NCBI GenBank assembly: GCA_934131005.1
Contig: CAKOYV010000006.1
Coordinates: 1 to 64,000, forward strand
Reading direction: 5' to 3'
DNA length: 64,000 nucleotides
DNA from: an uncultured Bacilli bacterium
Lineage (GTDB): Bacteria; Bacillota_I; Bacilli_A; RF39; UBA660
Shown: positions 34,690 through 43,295 of the stretch, piece by piece
Position numbering within the stretch: the first letter of the stretch is position 1
Layout: every line of letters begins with the position of its first letter
Notes under the pieces: generated by a model
Seen by the model: only the letters and a program-made list of their open reading frames with translations
The model's database searches: none
Told to the model about the DNA's origin: nothing
Program-made: the position numbers and the translations under genes

Positions 34690-35680
34690 AATTTTTTTGT
34701 AAATAGTTAATAGCATCTTTAAAGGTATCAACCTTCACTATTTTTAATTTATAATTATGATCTTTTTTGACTTTAAGAGCTTCTTTATAATTATCACTTG
34801 GTACTAGTACTATATCTATGTTATTTTTAACAGCTCCCATTATTTTATATTTTACGCCATCTATAGCGCCTACATTACCATTCATATCTATTGTACCTGT
34901 ACCAGCTATTTTCCTTCCCTTTACGATATCTTTATTACTTATTTTAGTATAAATACTAAGAGCCATCATTAAGCCTCCTGATGAGCCTGATTCTTGAGAT
35001 TTAAATTTTAGATTTATTTTAGGCGATAAGTTATAATCATAATCAGTAGTAATAATAACCCCTATTACTTTCTCGCTCTTCTGCTTCTTTATTTCTACTA
35101 AGACATCTTTTTCTTTATTATCACGAAGAATATGCATTTTTAATTTATCATGAATGTTATGTTTTTTAATTATTTCTTTTATTTGACTAACATCTTCTAT
35201 CTTTTCTTCATCTACAGAAATTATTTCATCGCCAATTTGAAGATTATTATTAGTAGTGGTTGCTATTACTAATGTTTTTTTTGATTTAGTCTCTATCTTA
35301 GCGTTGGCTTCATTATAAGCTGTATATATGGCATTATCAACCGAAGTATTTAGCATTAATCTATTTCTTGCATATATTTCTTTAGCTGATTCATTATTTA
35401 CTTGTTGATCACTTATTTTTTCTAAATCCCAATCAGGCATAATAAATGATAAGAGATATGTTGGCAGGGTTGCTTCATACTCAGTTACATAAAGCATATT
35501 AAGGCTACCATTAATATTAGAGCACTTACTACACTCTATTCTATCATTTATATTAATAGTTCCTCCTGGCATATTTATATAATATGGTAGATGAATATTA
35601 AATAAAATAATTATAAAAATTAAACTTAATATAAAGATACTCTCTTCTTTTAATAATATTTTTTTAAGTTTTTTAAACAT
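34688..35680 (-). CDS. ylbL: YlbL-type PDZ and Lon-like serine protease
   Basis: A 330-aa membrane-anchored protease: helix at residues 14-34, a PDZ-like domain in the middle (QIGDEIISVDEEKIEDVSQIKEII), then a Lon-type (S16) domain with catalytic Ser in GSSGGLMMAL and Lys in IDGVKYKIMGA. Family members (YlbL in Bacillus, SepM in streptococci) cleave small extracytoplasmic substrates such as a cell-division inhibitor or a competence signal. It is followed, divergently, by ylbJ; both are ylb genes in Bacillus. Confidence 0.88.
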   Translation of the reverse strand: MFKKLKKILLKEESIFILSLIFIIILFNIHLPYYINMPGGTININDRIECSKCSNINGSLNMLYVTEYEATLPTYLLSFIMPDWDLEKISDQQVNNESAKEIYARNRLMLNTSVDNAIYTAYNEANAKIETKSKKTLVIATTTNNNLQIGDEIISVDEEKIEDVSQIKEIIKKHNIHDKLKMHILRDNKEKDVLVEIKKQKSEKVIGVIITTDYDYNLSPKINLKFKSQESGSSGGLMMALSIYTKISNKDIVKGRKIAGTGTIDMNGNVGAIDGVKYKIMGAVKNNIDIVLVPSDNYKEALKVKKDHNYKLKIVKVDTFKDAINYLQKN

Positions 35681-35735
35681 GTTATCAACTCTTTCTAAAG
35701 TCTTGATTTTTTCATATAATTTAATGTGATAAAAT

Positions 35736-36671
35736 ATGAAAAGAAAAATAATTAATTTATTAGTTGTTAGTATGTGTTCTTTAGTCTTAGTGGAAATTCT
35801 TTTTAATAAAACATTAGTCTTTGATACTATATCTTATTCTTTAAAGATATGGATTAGTTCTATTTTTCCTTCTTTATTTCCTTTTTTTATTATTTCCGAT
35901 TTGCTAATTAAATATAATGTTACTAATTATATTCCTAAGGGAATAAAGAGTATTTTTAGGCGTTTTTTTAAAGTTAGTGATAATGTTGTTACGATTTTTT
36001 TCTTATCTATGATATCAGGATTTCCAAGTAATGCTAGAAATACCAAAATGATGTATGATATGGGGCGAATTTCGCTTGCAGAGGCTAATCATGCTTTGAT
36101 ATTTACACATTTTTCTAATCCCCTATTTATTTTAGGAACTGTAGCTGTATTTTTTCTTCATAATGAAGCCTATGGCTATATTATTCTAACTTCTCATTAT
36201 TTAGCTAATGTTATATTGGGGATTCTTTTTAAAAAATATAATCATGATACGGATGATAAGCAAATTAATGTTTGCTTGGAGGATGTTAGTTTTGCTAAGG
36301 CTTTTGCAAGTGCTATTAAGAGAGCGACTGATACTCTGCTTATGATTTTAGGAACCCTTACGTGCTTTTTAGTTCTTTCTTCTATTATTATTAATAGATT
36401 TGATTTAAATAGTTATAATGCTATGATTTTAAAGGGAATACTTGAGATAACTATGGGTATTCGTGAGGTTGCTAATCTTCATATTGGTGATATTTATAAG
36501 GTTGTTTTAAGTAGCATGTTTATCTCTTTTGGAGGTTTATCTGTTCATATGCAGGTTTTATCTTTTTTAGTTGATAGTGATATTTCTTATAAATATTTTT
36601 TTATAGCGAGAATATTTCATTGTATAATAGCAGGTTTTATTAGTTATTTGTTATTTATTTTTATTGTTTAA
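35736..36671 (+). CDS. ylbJ: Sporulation membrane protein YlbJ (SpoVV-like)
   Basis: A 311-aa membrane protein with about eight helices and the Gate/nucleoside-recognition pattern: SSIFPSLFPFFIISDLL, then MISGFPSNARNTKMMYDMGRIS (family: G-Y/F-P-S-x-A) and ITMGIREVANL. YlbJ/SpoVV is made in the mother cell and moves dipicolinic acid across the outer forespore membrane, delivering it to the SpoVA channel. Together with spoVAC-AD-AE in the same window, the uptake route for dipicolinate is represented. Confidence 0.88.
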   Translation: MKRKIINLLVVSMCSLVLVEILFNKTLVFDTISYSLKIWISSIFPSLFPFFIISDLLIKYNVTNYIPKGIKSIFRRFFKVSDNVVTIFFLSMISGFPSNARNTKMMYDMGRISLAEANHALIFTHFSNPLFILGTVAVFFLHNEAYGYIILTSHYLANVILGILFKKYNHDTDDKQINVCLEDVSFAKAFASAIKRATDTLLMILGTLTCFLVLSSIIINRFDLNSYNAMILKGILEITMGIREVANLHIGDIYKVVLSSMFISFGGLSVHMQVLSFLVDSDISYKYFFIARIFHCIIAGFISYLLFIFIV

Positions 36672-37023
36672 AAAAATTAGTTATAGTATTTTTAGTATTA
36701 TTATCATCTTTTAGACATACTTGTTTATTATTTTTTAGATAATAATAAGAATTATCGCTGGAACATTTGATTTTTTTGGATTTGTTAATTAAGTCTTGAA
36801 TTTTAGAGATTTTTACTACCCTGCTTTTTATTTTGCCTGTTTTAGTATTCGTTTTAGATACTAAGTAATATTTATCACTTAGTACTAATTTGTATGATTC
36901 TGAATTGGTGTTGTAGTATATTTCATCAATATTATTGTTATTTTGCTGTCGATTAGGCAAAGCTATTAATAGTCTAGCAATTAAGATAATTATTACAAGT
37001 ATTATTATTATTTTTTTCTTCAC
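36661..37023 (-). CDS. Anchored small protein, unknown
   Basis: A 120-aa protein with a GTG start behind AGGATGTGAT. N-terminal membrane helix (IIIILVIIILIARLLIAL) then a polar domain with two Cys (KKIKCSSD and KQVCLKDD). No family recognised. Its 3' end overlaps ylbJ by 11 nt on the opposite strand. Confidence 0.55.
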   Translation of the reverse strand: MKKKIIIILVIIILIARLLIALPNRQQNNNNIDEIYYNTNSESYKLVLSDKYYLVSKTNTKTGKIKSRVVKISKIQDLINKSKKIKCSSDNSYYYLKNNKQVCLKDDNNTKNTITNFFKQ

Positions 37024-37172
37024 GATATCACATCCTAACTACAAGTATAGCATCTTTTTTGGTTTAAAAGCTTTTATTTTAGATTTTTTTACAGATTATT
37101 TGACATTATTTGAGAATAAATATTTTTGATAATCTAAATATATAGTATAATGAGTATAGGAGGTTACATATA

Positions 37173-38648
37173 ATGAAATTAATTGATGTTTTGAAAAATA
37201 TTAAATATGAGGTTATTAATGGTGATAATCTTTTTGTTGAAGTCAAAGATATTTGCTATGACTCTAGAGAGATTAAGGAAGGAGATGCTTTTGTTGCCTT
37301 AGTTGGGATTGATACTGATGGGCATAAATATATTGATAAAGCCATTGAAAATGGTGCTTGTTGCTGTATTGTTTGCAATGATGTCTGTGTTAATAGTAAT
37401 ATACCTATTATTAAAATTGAAAATACAAGACAACAGTTATCTTATCTTAGTGCCAATTTATTTGAAAATCCTCAAAAAGATTTAATAAAAATTGGGATAA
37501 CTGGGACTAAAGGAAAAACTTCTACTGCCTATATGATAAAGGAAATACTTGAGACTGCTGGTTTTAAGGTTGGAGTTATTGGTACAATTGGAACTTATAT
37601 TAATAATAAATTATTTCAACACAAAAATACAACTCCTGAATCATATCAAATTCAGAAATATATGCGTTTAATGGTTGATAGTGGCGTTAAATATTTAATA
37701 ATGGAGGTATCTAGTCAAGCGTTGAAGGTTGGACGTGTTAATAATATTATTTTTGATTATGCTATTTTTACTAATTTGTCTATTGATCATGTTGGGCCTA
37801 GAGAACACCCTACTTTTGATGACTATATTCAATCTAAAGCATTACTTTTTAAACAAAGTAAGATTGGTATTTTAAATAAAGATGATTCAAAGTATAACGA
37901 AATGGTTCGCGAAGCTCAATGTAAAATTTATACATATGGTAAAAATAATGATTGTGATTTAATAATTGATGATATAAATTATATACATAATAATGACTTT
38001 TTAGGAATTGATATTACTACTAAAGGGATTGTTAATGATAAATTTTCAATTAATGCTCCTGGAGGATTTTCTAGTTATAATGCTAGTGGAGCTATTTTAT
38101 TATGTAAATTATTAAATATTGATATGAATAGCATAAAACAGGGTCTTAAAACATTTAAGGTAGCTGGTAGATGCGAAATTATAAATGCTAATAAATTTAA
38201 AGTCGTTATTGATTTTGCTCACAACAAGATAAGTATGGAAAGTATAATAAATACAATGCGACAATATAATCCTAATAAGATTATTGCTGTATTTGGTTGT
38301 GGTGGTGGTCGTAGTTTTGAAAGACGATATGAACTTGGCGAAATATCTGGGAAATTAGCTGATTTAACAATTATTACAACAGATAATCCTAGATATGATG
38401 ATATTGATGAAATCAATCAAGATATTGCTAAGGGAATTAAAGATAATAATGGTAAATATGTCATAATTAAGGATCGTGAAGAGGCTATTAAATATGCTAT
38501 GAATATAGCTTGTTGTAATGATATAATTTTATTATTAGGAAAAGGGCATGAAAAATTCCAAGAAATTAATGGACATGTAGATTGTTTTGATGAAGAAAAA
38601 ATTGTTCTTAATTATCTAAAGATGGAGGAATTTAATGGAAAAAATTGA
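37173..38648 (+). CDS. murE: UDP-MurNAc-tripeptide synthetase (MurE family)
   Basis: A 491-aa Mur ligase. N-terminal UDP-binding domain has CYDSREIKEGDAFVAL; ATP site is GITGTKGKTST near residues 108-118; TNLSIDHVGPREHPTFDDYIQSK follows. The C-terminal domain has TTDNPRYDD, the DNPR motif linked to meso-diaminopimelate as substrate. A departure from type is DFAHNKISM in place of the usual DYAHTPD. It overlaps by 14 nt with an M14 peptidase gene and is not next to mraY, so a second role outside standard wall synthesis cannot be excluded. Confidence 0.85.
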   Translation: MKLIDVLKNIKYEVINGDNLFVEVKDICYDSREIKEGDAFVALVGIDTDGHKYIDKAIENGACCCIVCNDVCVNSNIPIIKIENTRQQLSYLSANLFENPQKDLIKIGITGTKGKTSTAYMIKEILETAGFKVGVIGTIGTYINNKLFQHKNTTPESYQIQKYMRLMVDSGVKYLIMEVSSQALKVGRVNNIIFDYAIFTNLSIDHVGPREHPTFDDYIQSKALLFKQSKIGILNKDDSKYNEMVREAQCKIYTYGKNNDCDLIIDDINYIHNNDFLGIDITTKGIVNDKFSINAPGGFSSYNASGAILLCKLLNIDMNSIKQGLKTFKVAGRCEIINANKFKVVIDFAHNKISMESIINTMRQYNPNKIIAVFGCGGGRSFERRYELGEISGKLADLTIITTDNPRYDDIDEINQDIAKGIKDNNGKYVIIKDREEAIKYAMNIACCNDIILLLGKGHEKFQEINGHVDCFDEEKIVLNYLKMEEFNGKN

Positions 38649-40155
38649 TGATTTAAAGTATGAAAGACTTAACTTTGATAGATATAAAAAACGTATATAT
38701 GAATTATTAAACAGAGATGATTTGCTAGCTATGGGGTTGCAAGTTAATAACATTGGTACAACGGAGTATGGTTATAATTTGGAATGTTGGTCTATTGGAT
38801 ATGGAGAGCATGATATTTTTATAGTTGGTGGAACACATAGTAGTGAGTTAATTAGTGTTGATTTTGTTAGTCAACTGTTAGAAAATGTCCCTAGTCTGCA
38901 AAATTTTGATCCTAATTTATTTAAATTAAATATTATACCCATGCAGAATCCTGAAGGTTTTGATATTGCCTCTTCTGTTTTAAATGACATTAAAGATGAA
39001 GAATTTACGGACAAGTCTTTTGAGTATTATTTAAGATATAGAGCCGATTCAATAATTGCTAATGCTATTAGAAATTTAAATGAGTTTATTAAAGGTGCTA
39101 CTTGTAGCAAAGATATCGCGACTGCTCAAAAATTTCTTGATGATTTTAAAAAATTCATTACTAATAATAAGGCTTGGTTGAATCTTAAAGATAAAAGATG
39201 TTTGCCTGGTATTGAATTTTTTAATACCTCTGTAAAAGAAATTGAAATGGTTAGTAATTTTGGCGATTTACAACTAGAATTAACGAAGAGTTGTAACCAA
39301 ACTATTGATAAATGTGATGAAAATAATTTAAATGACGTTTTTTTGAAGAAATTTATTATTCAACTTAGGAATGGTTTTGGTAATGATACGATTTGGGAAG
39401 AAATAAAGAAAAATAATCAAGTTAAACTTTATCAAGAAATGTTTCAAAATAGTACTATTAATAATTTACAAAATATTAATATGGAACGTAATGTTAAAAT
39501 GATGTATAAATTGTATAAACATCCTCGTGGTAGCTTTGTTAGTCATGATTCAACAGGAATATTTATAAATTTAAATGCTAATTCTAAGCTTAATCCTGGA
39601 ATTGAGCATATAAAAAAGAACAATGTTATATATGCTCTTGGTAGTAGAAATAATTTGCGCAATTATTTTCCTGGGCCTATTGGAATGCCTACTAGAGATG
39701 TTTATAATTTTGAGTATGCAAAAGAAAACAAAGCATTATTTAATCTTTTGAAAAATTCTTATGAGAATAATCGATATGTTATGACTCTTTTATACCATGG
39801 TACTGGTGGTCTTATTTATTATAAACCATATGAACAGTTATTATCAAAAGAGAAATATAATTATTTTTATAAATTTAATCATAGTCTTGCAACAATTTAT
39901 CAACAAACTACTGATTATAAAATTTTGGAAGATGCTGATACATCTGGATATGGTGATTTATTACGACGTACATTCCCTGGTGTTTTACTTATTGAGTTAT
40001 CTAAAATGGGTGGAAATCCAATTGCTCCATATGGGGATAAAAATAACATTTATAATACTTTTAGAGATAATTTAATTGCAGTAGATAATTTATTTGGGTA
40101 TTTGAAAAAAAATTTAGCTGAGGATATTAATAAGAGAAAGAGCTTAACTAGTTAG
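38635..40155 (+). CDS. M14-family zinc carboxypeptidase-like protein
   Basis: A 506-aa protein. The M14 metal motif is GGTHSSELISVDF (H..E) near residues 65-77, then PMQNPEGFDIA (usual NPDG), INLNANS (usual LNRN-like), YHGTGGLIYY with the third His, and LLIELSKMGG with the catalytic Glu. About 200 residues of extra helical sequence are inserted after NPEG. No signal peptide, so it would act in the cytosol. Co-translation with MurE suggests a substrate made of, or related to, gamma-D-Glu or DAP peptides. The 3' end overlaps the convergent amidotransferase gene by 8 nt. Confidence 0.7.
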   Translation: MEKIDDLKYERLNFDRYKKRIYELLNRDDLLAMGLQVNNIGTTEYGYNLECWSIGYGEHDIFIVGGTHSSELISVDFVSQLLENVPSLQNFDPNLFKLNIIPMQNPEGFDIASSVLNDIKDEEFTDKSFEYYLRYRADSIIANAIRNLNEFIKGATCSKDIATAQKFLDDFKKFITNNKAWLNLKDKRCLPGIEFFNTSVKEIEMVSNFGDLQLELTKSCNQTIDKCDENNLNDVFLKKFIIQLRNGFGNDTIWEEIKKNNQVKLYQEMFQNSTINNLQNINMERNVKMMYKLYKHPRGSFVSHDSTGIFINLNANSKLNPGIEHIKKNNVIYALGSRNNLRNYFPGPIGMPTRDVYNFEYAKENKALFNLLKNSYENNRYVMTLLYHGTGGLIYYKPYEQLLSKEKYNYFYKFNHSLATIYQQTTDYKILEDADTSGYGDLLRRTFPGVLLIELSKMGGNPIAPYGDKNNIYNTFRDNLIAVDNLFGYLKKNLAEDINKRKSLTS

Positions 40156-40843
40156 GCTCTTTTATACTGCTTATAAAACTTTGAAAAATTTTTTTAGAAT
40201 TAGAATCTAGCAAATATTCTGGGTGCCATTCTAAACCTACTATAAATTTTTTGCCTGGAAATTCTACAGCTTCTATTATATTATCTTCACTAACAGCAGC
40301 TATTTTAAGATTATTAAATTTGTTATTTATATCTATATAATTGTAATGGAGACTATTTACATAAATCTTTGTTTTATTTAATATTTTTTTTAATTTAGTA
40401 TTAGACTTTATATTTATATAATGAACATATACTAACTTATTATTATGATGATAATTATTATGATATTTTTTACTTATGTCAAATTTTGAAGAATCGGCAG
40501 AATCTACACTACATAAGGCTTGAAATCCGGCACAAATTGCCAAGAGTGGTTTATTTTTTGCTATAGCATAATTTATGATATATTTATCAAAATTATACCA
40601 GTATGTTCCGCCAGGAGCTATAAAAGCTGAACACTTATCTAAAATAAAATCTAATTTGTGAGTATCTATTTTATCTTGTCCCATTTTTATATTTACATAT
40701 GATTGCTCGCTAGTTGGTAGAATAGTTATTAATACAATGTCTTCATACTTAGAAAATACTCTTCTTATAGCATCATTTACTTGAATTATTTGTTGATTAT
40801 CTTTGTTATAATATACTCGTCCAATTATACCTATTATCCTCAG
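40148..40843 (-). CDS. Class-I glutamine amidotransferase-like hydrolase (peptidase C26 type)
   Basis: The reading frame open from ATG 40684 clearly continues upstream (RIIGIIGRVYYNKDN..., ending ITILPTSEQ), typical of the C26 N-terminus. The only suitable start is CTG at 40843, 5 nt after AGAGGTG, giving 231 aa, the normal size. The nucleophile is in LLAICAGFQALC and the catalytic His-x-Glu in GLEWHPEYL. Family members cleave gamma-glutamyl amides. It is last in the operon with the amidoligase, a pairing known in predicted peptide-modification systems. Confidence 0.75.
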   Translation of the reverse strand: MRIIGIIGRVYYNKDNQQIIQVNDAIRRVFSKYEDIVLITILPTSEQSYVNIKMGQDKIDTHKLDFILDKCSAFIAPGGTYWYNFDKYIINYAIAKNKPLLAICAGFQALCSVDSADSSKFDISKKYHNNYHHNNKLVYVHYINIKSNTKLKKILNKTKIYVNSLHYNYIDINNKFNNLKIAAVSEDNIIEAVEFPGKKFIVGLEWHPEYLLDSNSKKIFQSFISSIKEPN

Positions 40844-40886
40844 AAAATCACCTCTTATTATATTATATAAAATTAGAGCTTAAATA

Positions 40887-41835
40887 TTAATGTTTCAATG
40901 TTTTGCTATTTTGGCAATAATCTTTTTTATAAAATTGGGTAAGAAAATAATTTTTATCTAATTTTTTATCAAAAACAAAATCACATAATAGTTCTGGTGT
41001 TAATAGATTTTTGACTTTTTCTCTACAATTATTATAATAATAGTATAGTTTGTCAACAAAATCCCAATCTTTGCTATCATCTAGACAACATAGCATTAAT
41101 TTTGTATAAAAATTGGTATAGTTTTGCAATATCGCTTGATAATGTCCCTGCACCAACTCTAAATTCAATTGTTTTATATTGTTCAAGATTAGGCTCAAAC
41201 CTACTATATATTTGTTTTAAATAGTTTAAATCTAGTCTACGAAGACTTATGGCGGTATATTTTCTTGAAGCGTATACTTTAATAAAAGTATCAAAAGATT
41301 TTAGTTGTTTATCATTTTTGTAGAAATTTTCTATTAATGAATAAAGATCATATGAAGATTTGGCATAATAATCAAAATTAGCTCTTTTAGTTGTGAATTC
41401 TCCATAACCAAACTTGACTATTATATCTTCAAAAATAGTCCATAATTTTATTAATCTAGAATAATATTTTAAGTTATCTTCAAAAATATCGGCTCCTACG
41501 TGTACGTGAGCTCCACAGTGATTATTTATATAACCATTATTTTGTTTTATCTTTTGACAAGTGTATTCTATGTTATGCCAATCTTTTGATTCATCTGTTA
41601 GAACACTACTGATAGCTTCTCCATTATAATCAGGAGATTTAGTTGAATTTTTGGTCATTAATGACGTTTCTATTTCTACTTTCCAAGGTTTTAAAATTTT
41701 GCTATCAACATAAGCTTGGTGCAAATCCTTGGCTACTTTTTCTCTTTTGGCACCAACAAATTCTATTTCTACACCATATTTTATATTAGGTAAGGTGTAG
41801 ATTCTTTCTCGTAATTTTAGATTATCCGACCACAT
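40887..41835 (-). pseudogene. Amidoligase (Amidoligase_2 family), frameshifted
   Basis: The first 252 codons (41835 to 41077) have the family motifs: YGVEIEFVGAKRE, NNHCGAHVHVGAD and KTIEFRVGAGTL. Near 41090 the frame ends (AMLSR, stop), while the +1 frame goes on with CCLDDSKDWDFVDKLYYYY to 40887. One extra base near 41085-41100 explains it; programmed shifting is less likely, as no slippery site is seen. Amidoligases make amide bonds on peptides or proteins with ATP. Neighbours are a C26 hydrolase (downstream) and an M14 peptidase (convergent). An assembly error cannot be excluded. Confidence 0.7.
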
Positions 41836-41903
41836 AATACTTATACTCCCCTACTGCTTTTTTATTAGAAAAAGAATATTTTTTAATATTCCTTCCTTTT
41901 CGC

Positions 41904-42095
41904 CTACAAATGACGTTTCTTTTGTTTTATTATTAAATTTTCTGGTGATTGTGGTTGCTTATTTTCAGAGTTGACAGTTAGATTGTTATCGCGACAAAAT
42001 TTAGCAAAATCGCTAGTTAATTGGGCATCATCTATATCTTTAACCATTTCCGTTAAATTTTGGATATTAGAATTAATTATTGTTTTTTTATTCAT
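41904..42095 (-). CDS. Small protein, unknown
   Basis: Start at 42095 (MNKKTIINSN), behind AAAGGTGATAATA; 63 aa. Polar, with a helical NLTEMVKDIDDAQLTSDFAKFCRDN core and a basic tail (KQKKRHL). It overlaps the end of the preceding open frame by 8 nt and precedes the amidoligase by 68 nt. It is small and variable, so it could be the peptide substrate of the amidoligase, but that is a guess from position. Confidence 0.5.
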   Translation of the reverse strand: MNKKTIINSNIQNLTEMVKDIDDAQLTSDFAKFCRDNNLTVNSENKQPQSPENLIIKQKKRHL

Positions 42096-42585
42096 TATTA
42101 TCACCTTTTTTAGTATTTTTCTTATCATCAAAAAATAAAATTTTGGCTTTTCTTTTAGTCTCAGGAATAGATATTTTTTCCTTTTTCTCTAGTATAGCTT
42201 TATTCTTTGAAAAATATTTTTTAGCTAAAGTAATTATCTCTTTCAAACATTTATAATCATTTATATTTGTAGAAAAATCCAAATAGTCTACATCAAGATT
42301 ATATTCATCTAAATTGTATTTATCTAATTTTTGATTCAAATTTAAATTTAGAGTATCCAAATATGCTAAGTATTCTGCTAAATAATAATTTGAATCATAT
42401 TTTTCAATTAATTCGTCAACTTTTTCTTAAAATTCCAAATATTTGTCCTCTTCAGTTACACGTTCATAATTGTCCCAATTTCTTATTATTCTTTCTACTT
42501 CTTTTAAAACATCTGTTAATAAATAATTATGTACTGCTGCATATTGTGCTAAACTCTGATCTTTTCTTTCGATATACCTTATAAT
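42088..42585 (-). pseudogene. Gene with lost start codon and in-frame stop, unknown
   Basis: A strong ribosome site AGGAGG (42604-42599) is followed by an open frame with no ATG/GTG/TTG nearby (the nearest near-cognate is ATT at 42585). The frame reads RYIERKDQSLAQYAAVHNYL... to KYLEF, meets TAA at 42429-42427, and continues in the same frame as EKVDELIEKYDSNYYLAEYL and then 90 more residues to 42088. Reading on without a shift on both sides of the stop shows one former gene of about 165 codons. No family recognised. It is part of the amidoligase operon. Confidence 0.6.
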
Positions 42586-42648
42586 AAAATTAGTTATTCC
42601 TCCTTTTATTAAAGATTGCGGCTTTTTATAAAAATCATGAAGATATTT

Positions 42649-43224
42649 TTATAGTTTTTTTAGGTTACCTGTTTTAAAGAAGATATCATTTATATAATTT
42701 TCTGCCATATAATCTAGAATAATTGTGTTGTTATAACCTTCGTAATATTGACATAAAATAAATCCTAGACCGTAATCTGAATTACCATTTTCACGTTCTT
42801 CTTGCATTAACTTACATTCTATTACACCTTTTTCTTCAATAAGAAGAGCTATTGCATGGAAATTATATTGATATTTAGCAGATAATAACATTTGGTTATC
42901 TTCATCATTAGTTACTTGTTTTAATATATTTCTCATAACTATATTAAGAGTCCAATATTCACTTGAGTGTTTGTCTAAATGTTCTAAGCAATAATTAGCT
43001 ACTTTTATAATAAACTCTTTATCATCTTGAAAAAGTTCTACTACTTCTTGAGTAAAATAGGAATCTTTTTTTAGATTATCAGAACATAGATTATAAATTT
43101 GTTTATCTCTTGTTTTTCTCATTACTTCTAACATAAAGTCTTGATCTGATTCTAATTTATCAATATTTTCTACTTCTTCTCCGTTTATATAATTTTTTAT
43201 TGTTGTTCGATTATATTTTTTCAT
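42649..43224 (-). CDS. Protein of unknown function heading the amidoligase operon
   Basis: Start at the second of two ATGs (43224), 6 nt after GGGGG; 191 aa. A soluble, mostly helical protein with repeated patterns of the form DxxFxxEVxxxxxD (DQDFMLEVMRKTRD, SYFTQEVVELFQDDKEFIIKVA), reminiscent of repeats in DUF4116-like proteins, but I cannot assign it firmly. It has a clear sigmaA promoter, and its leader shares a motif with the HAD gene at 57.5 kb. Confidence 0.6.
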   Translation of the reverse strand: MKKYNRTTIKNYINGEEVENIDKLESDQDFMLEVMRKTRDKQIYNLCSDNLKKDSYFTQEVVELFQDDKEFIIKVANYCLEHLDKHSSEYWTLNIVMRNILKQVTNDEDNQMLLSAKYQYNFHAIALLIEEKGVIECKLMQEERENGNSDYGLGFILCQYYEGYNNTIILDYMAENYINDIFFKTGNLKKL

Positions 43225-43227
43225 CAT

Positions 43228-43278
43228 ATTCCCCCACTTCGTTTACTGATTATACCACATATTTAGTTTTTTTGTCAA
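43228..43278 (-). promoter_or_regulatory. Promoter and leader motif of the amidoligase operon
   Basis: TTGACA (43278-43273), 18 nt, TATAAT (43254-43249), then CAGTAAACGAAGTGGGGGAAT (positions 43248-43228) ending just before the ATG. The last element recurs before the HAD gene at 57503-57524. Confidence 0.65.
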
Positions 43279-43295
43279 CGTACAATTAATTATAT

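Noticed and set aside
41077..41198. Programmed ribosomal frameshift in the amidoligase
   Set aside because: No slippery heptamer or downstream stimulatory hairpin is seen, and the adjacent gene also carries lesions.
42363..42584. Plus-strand 73-codon ORF
   Set aside because: The minus strand here has the coding pattern of the broken gene with its ribosome site; the plus frame is low-complexity Leu/Asn without ribosome site.
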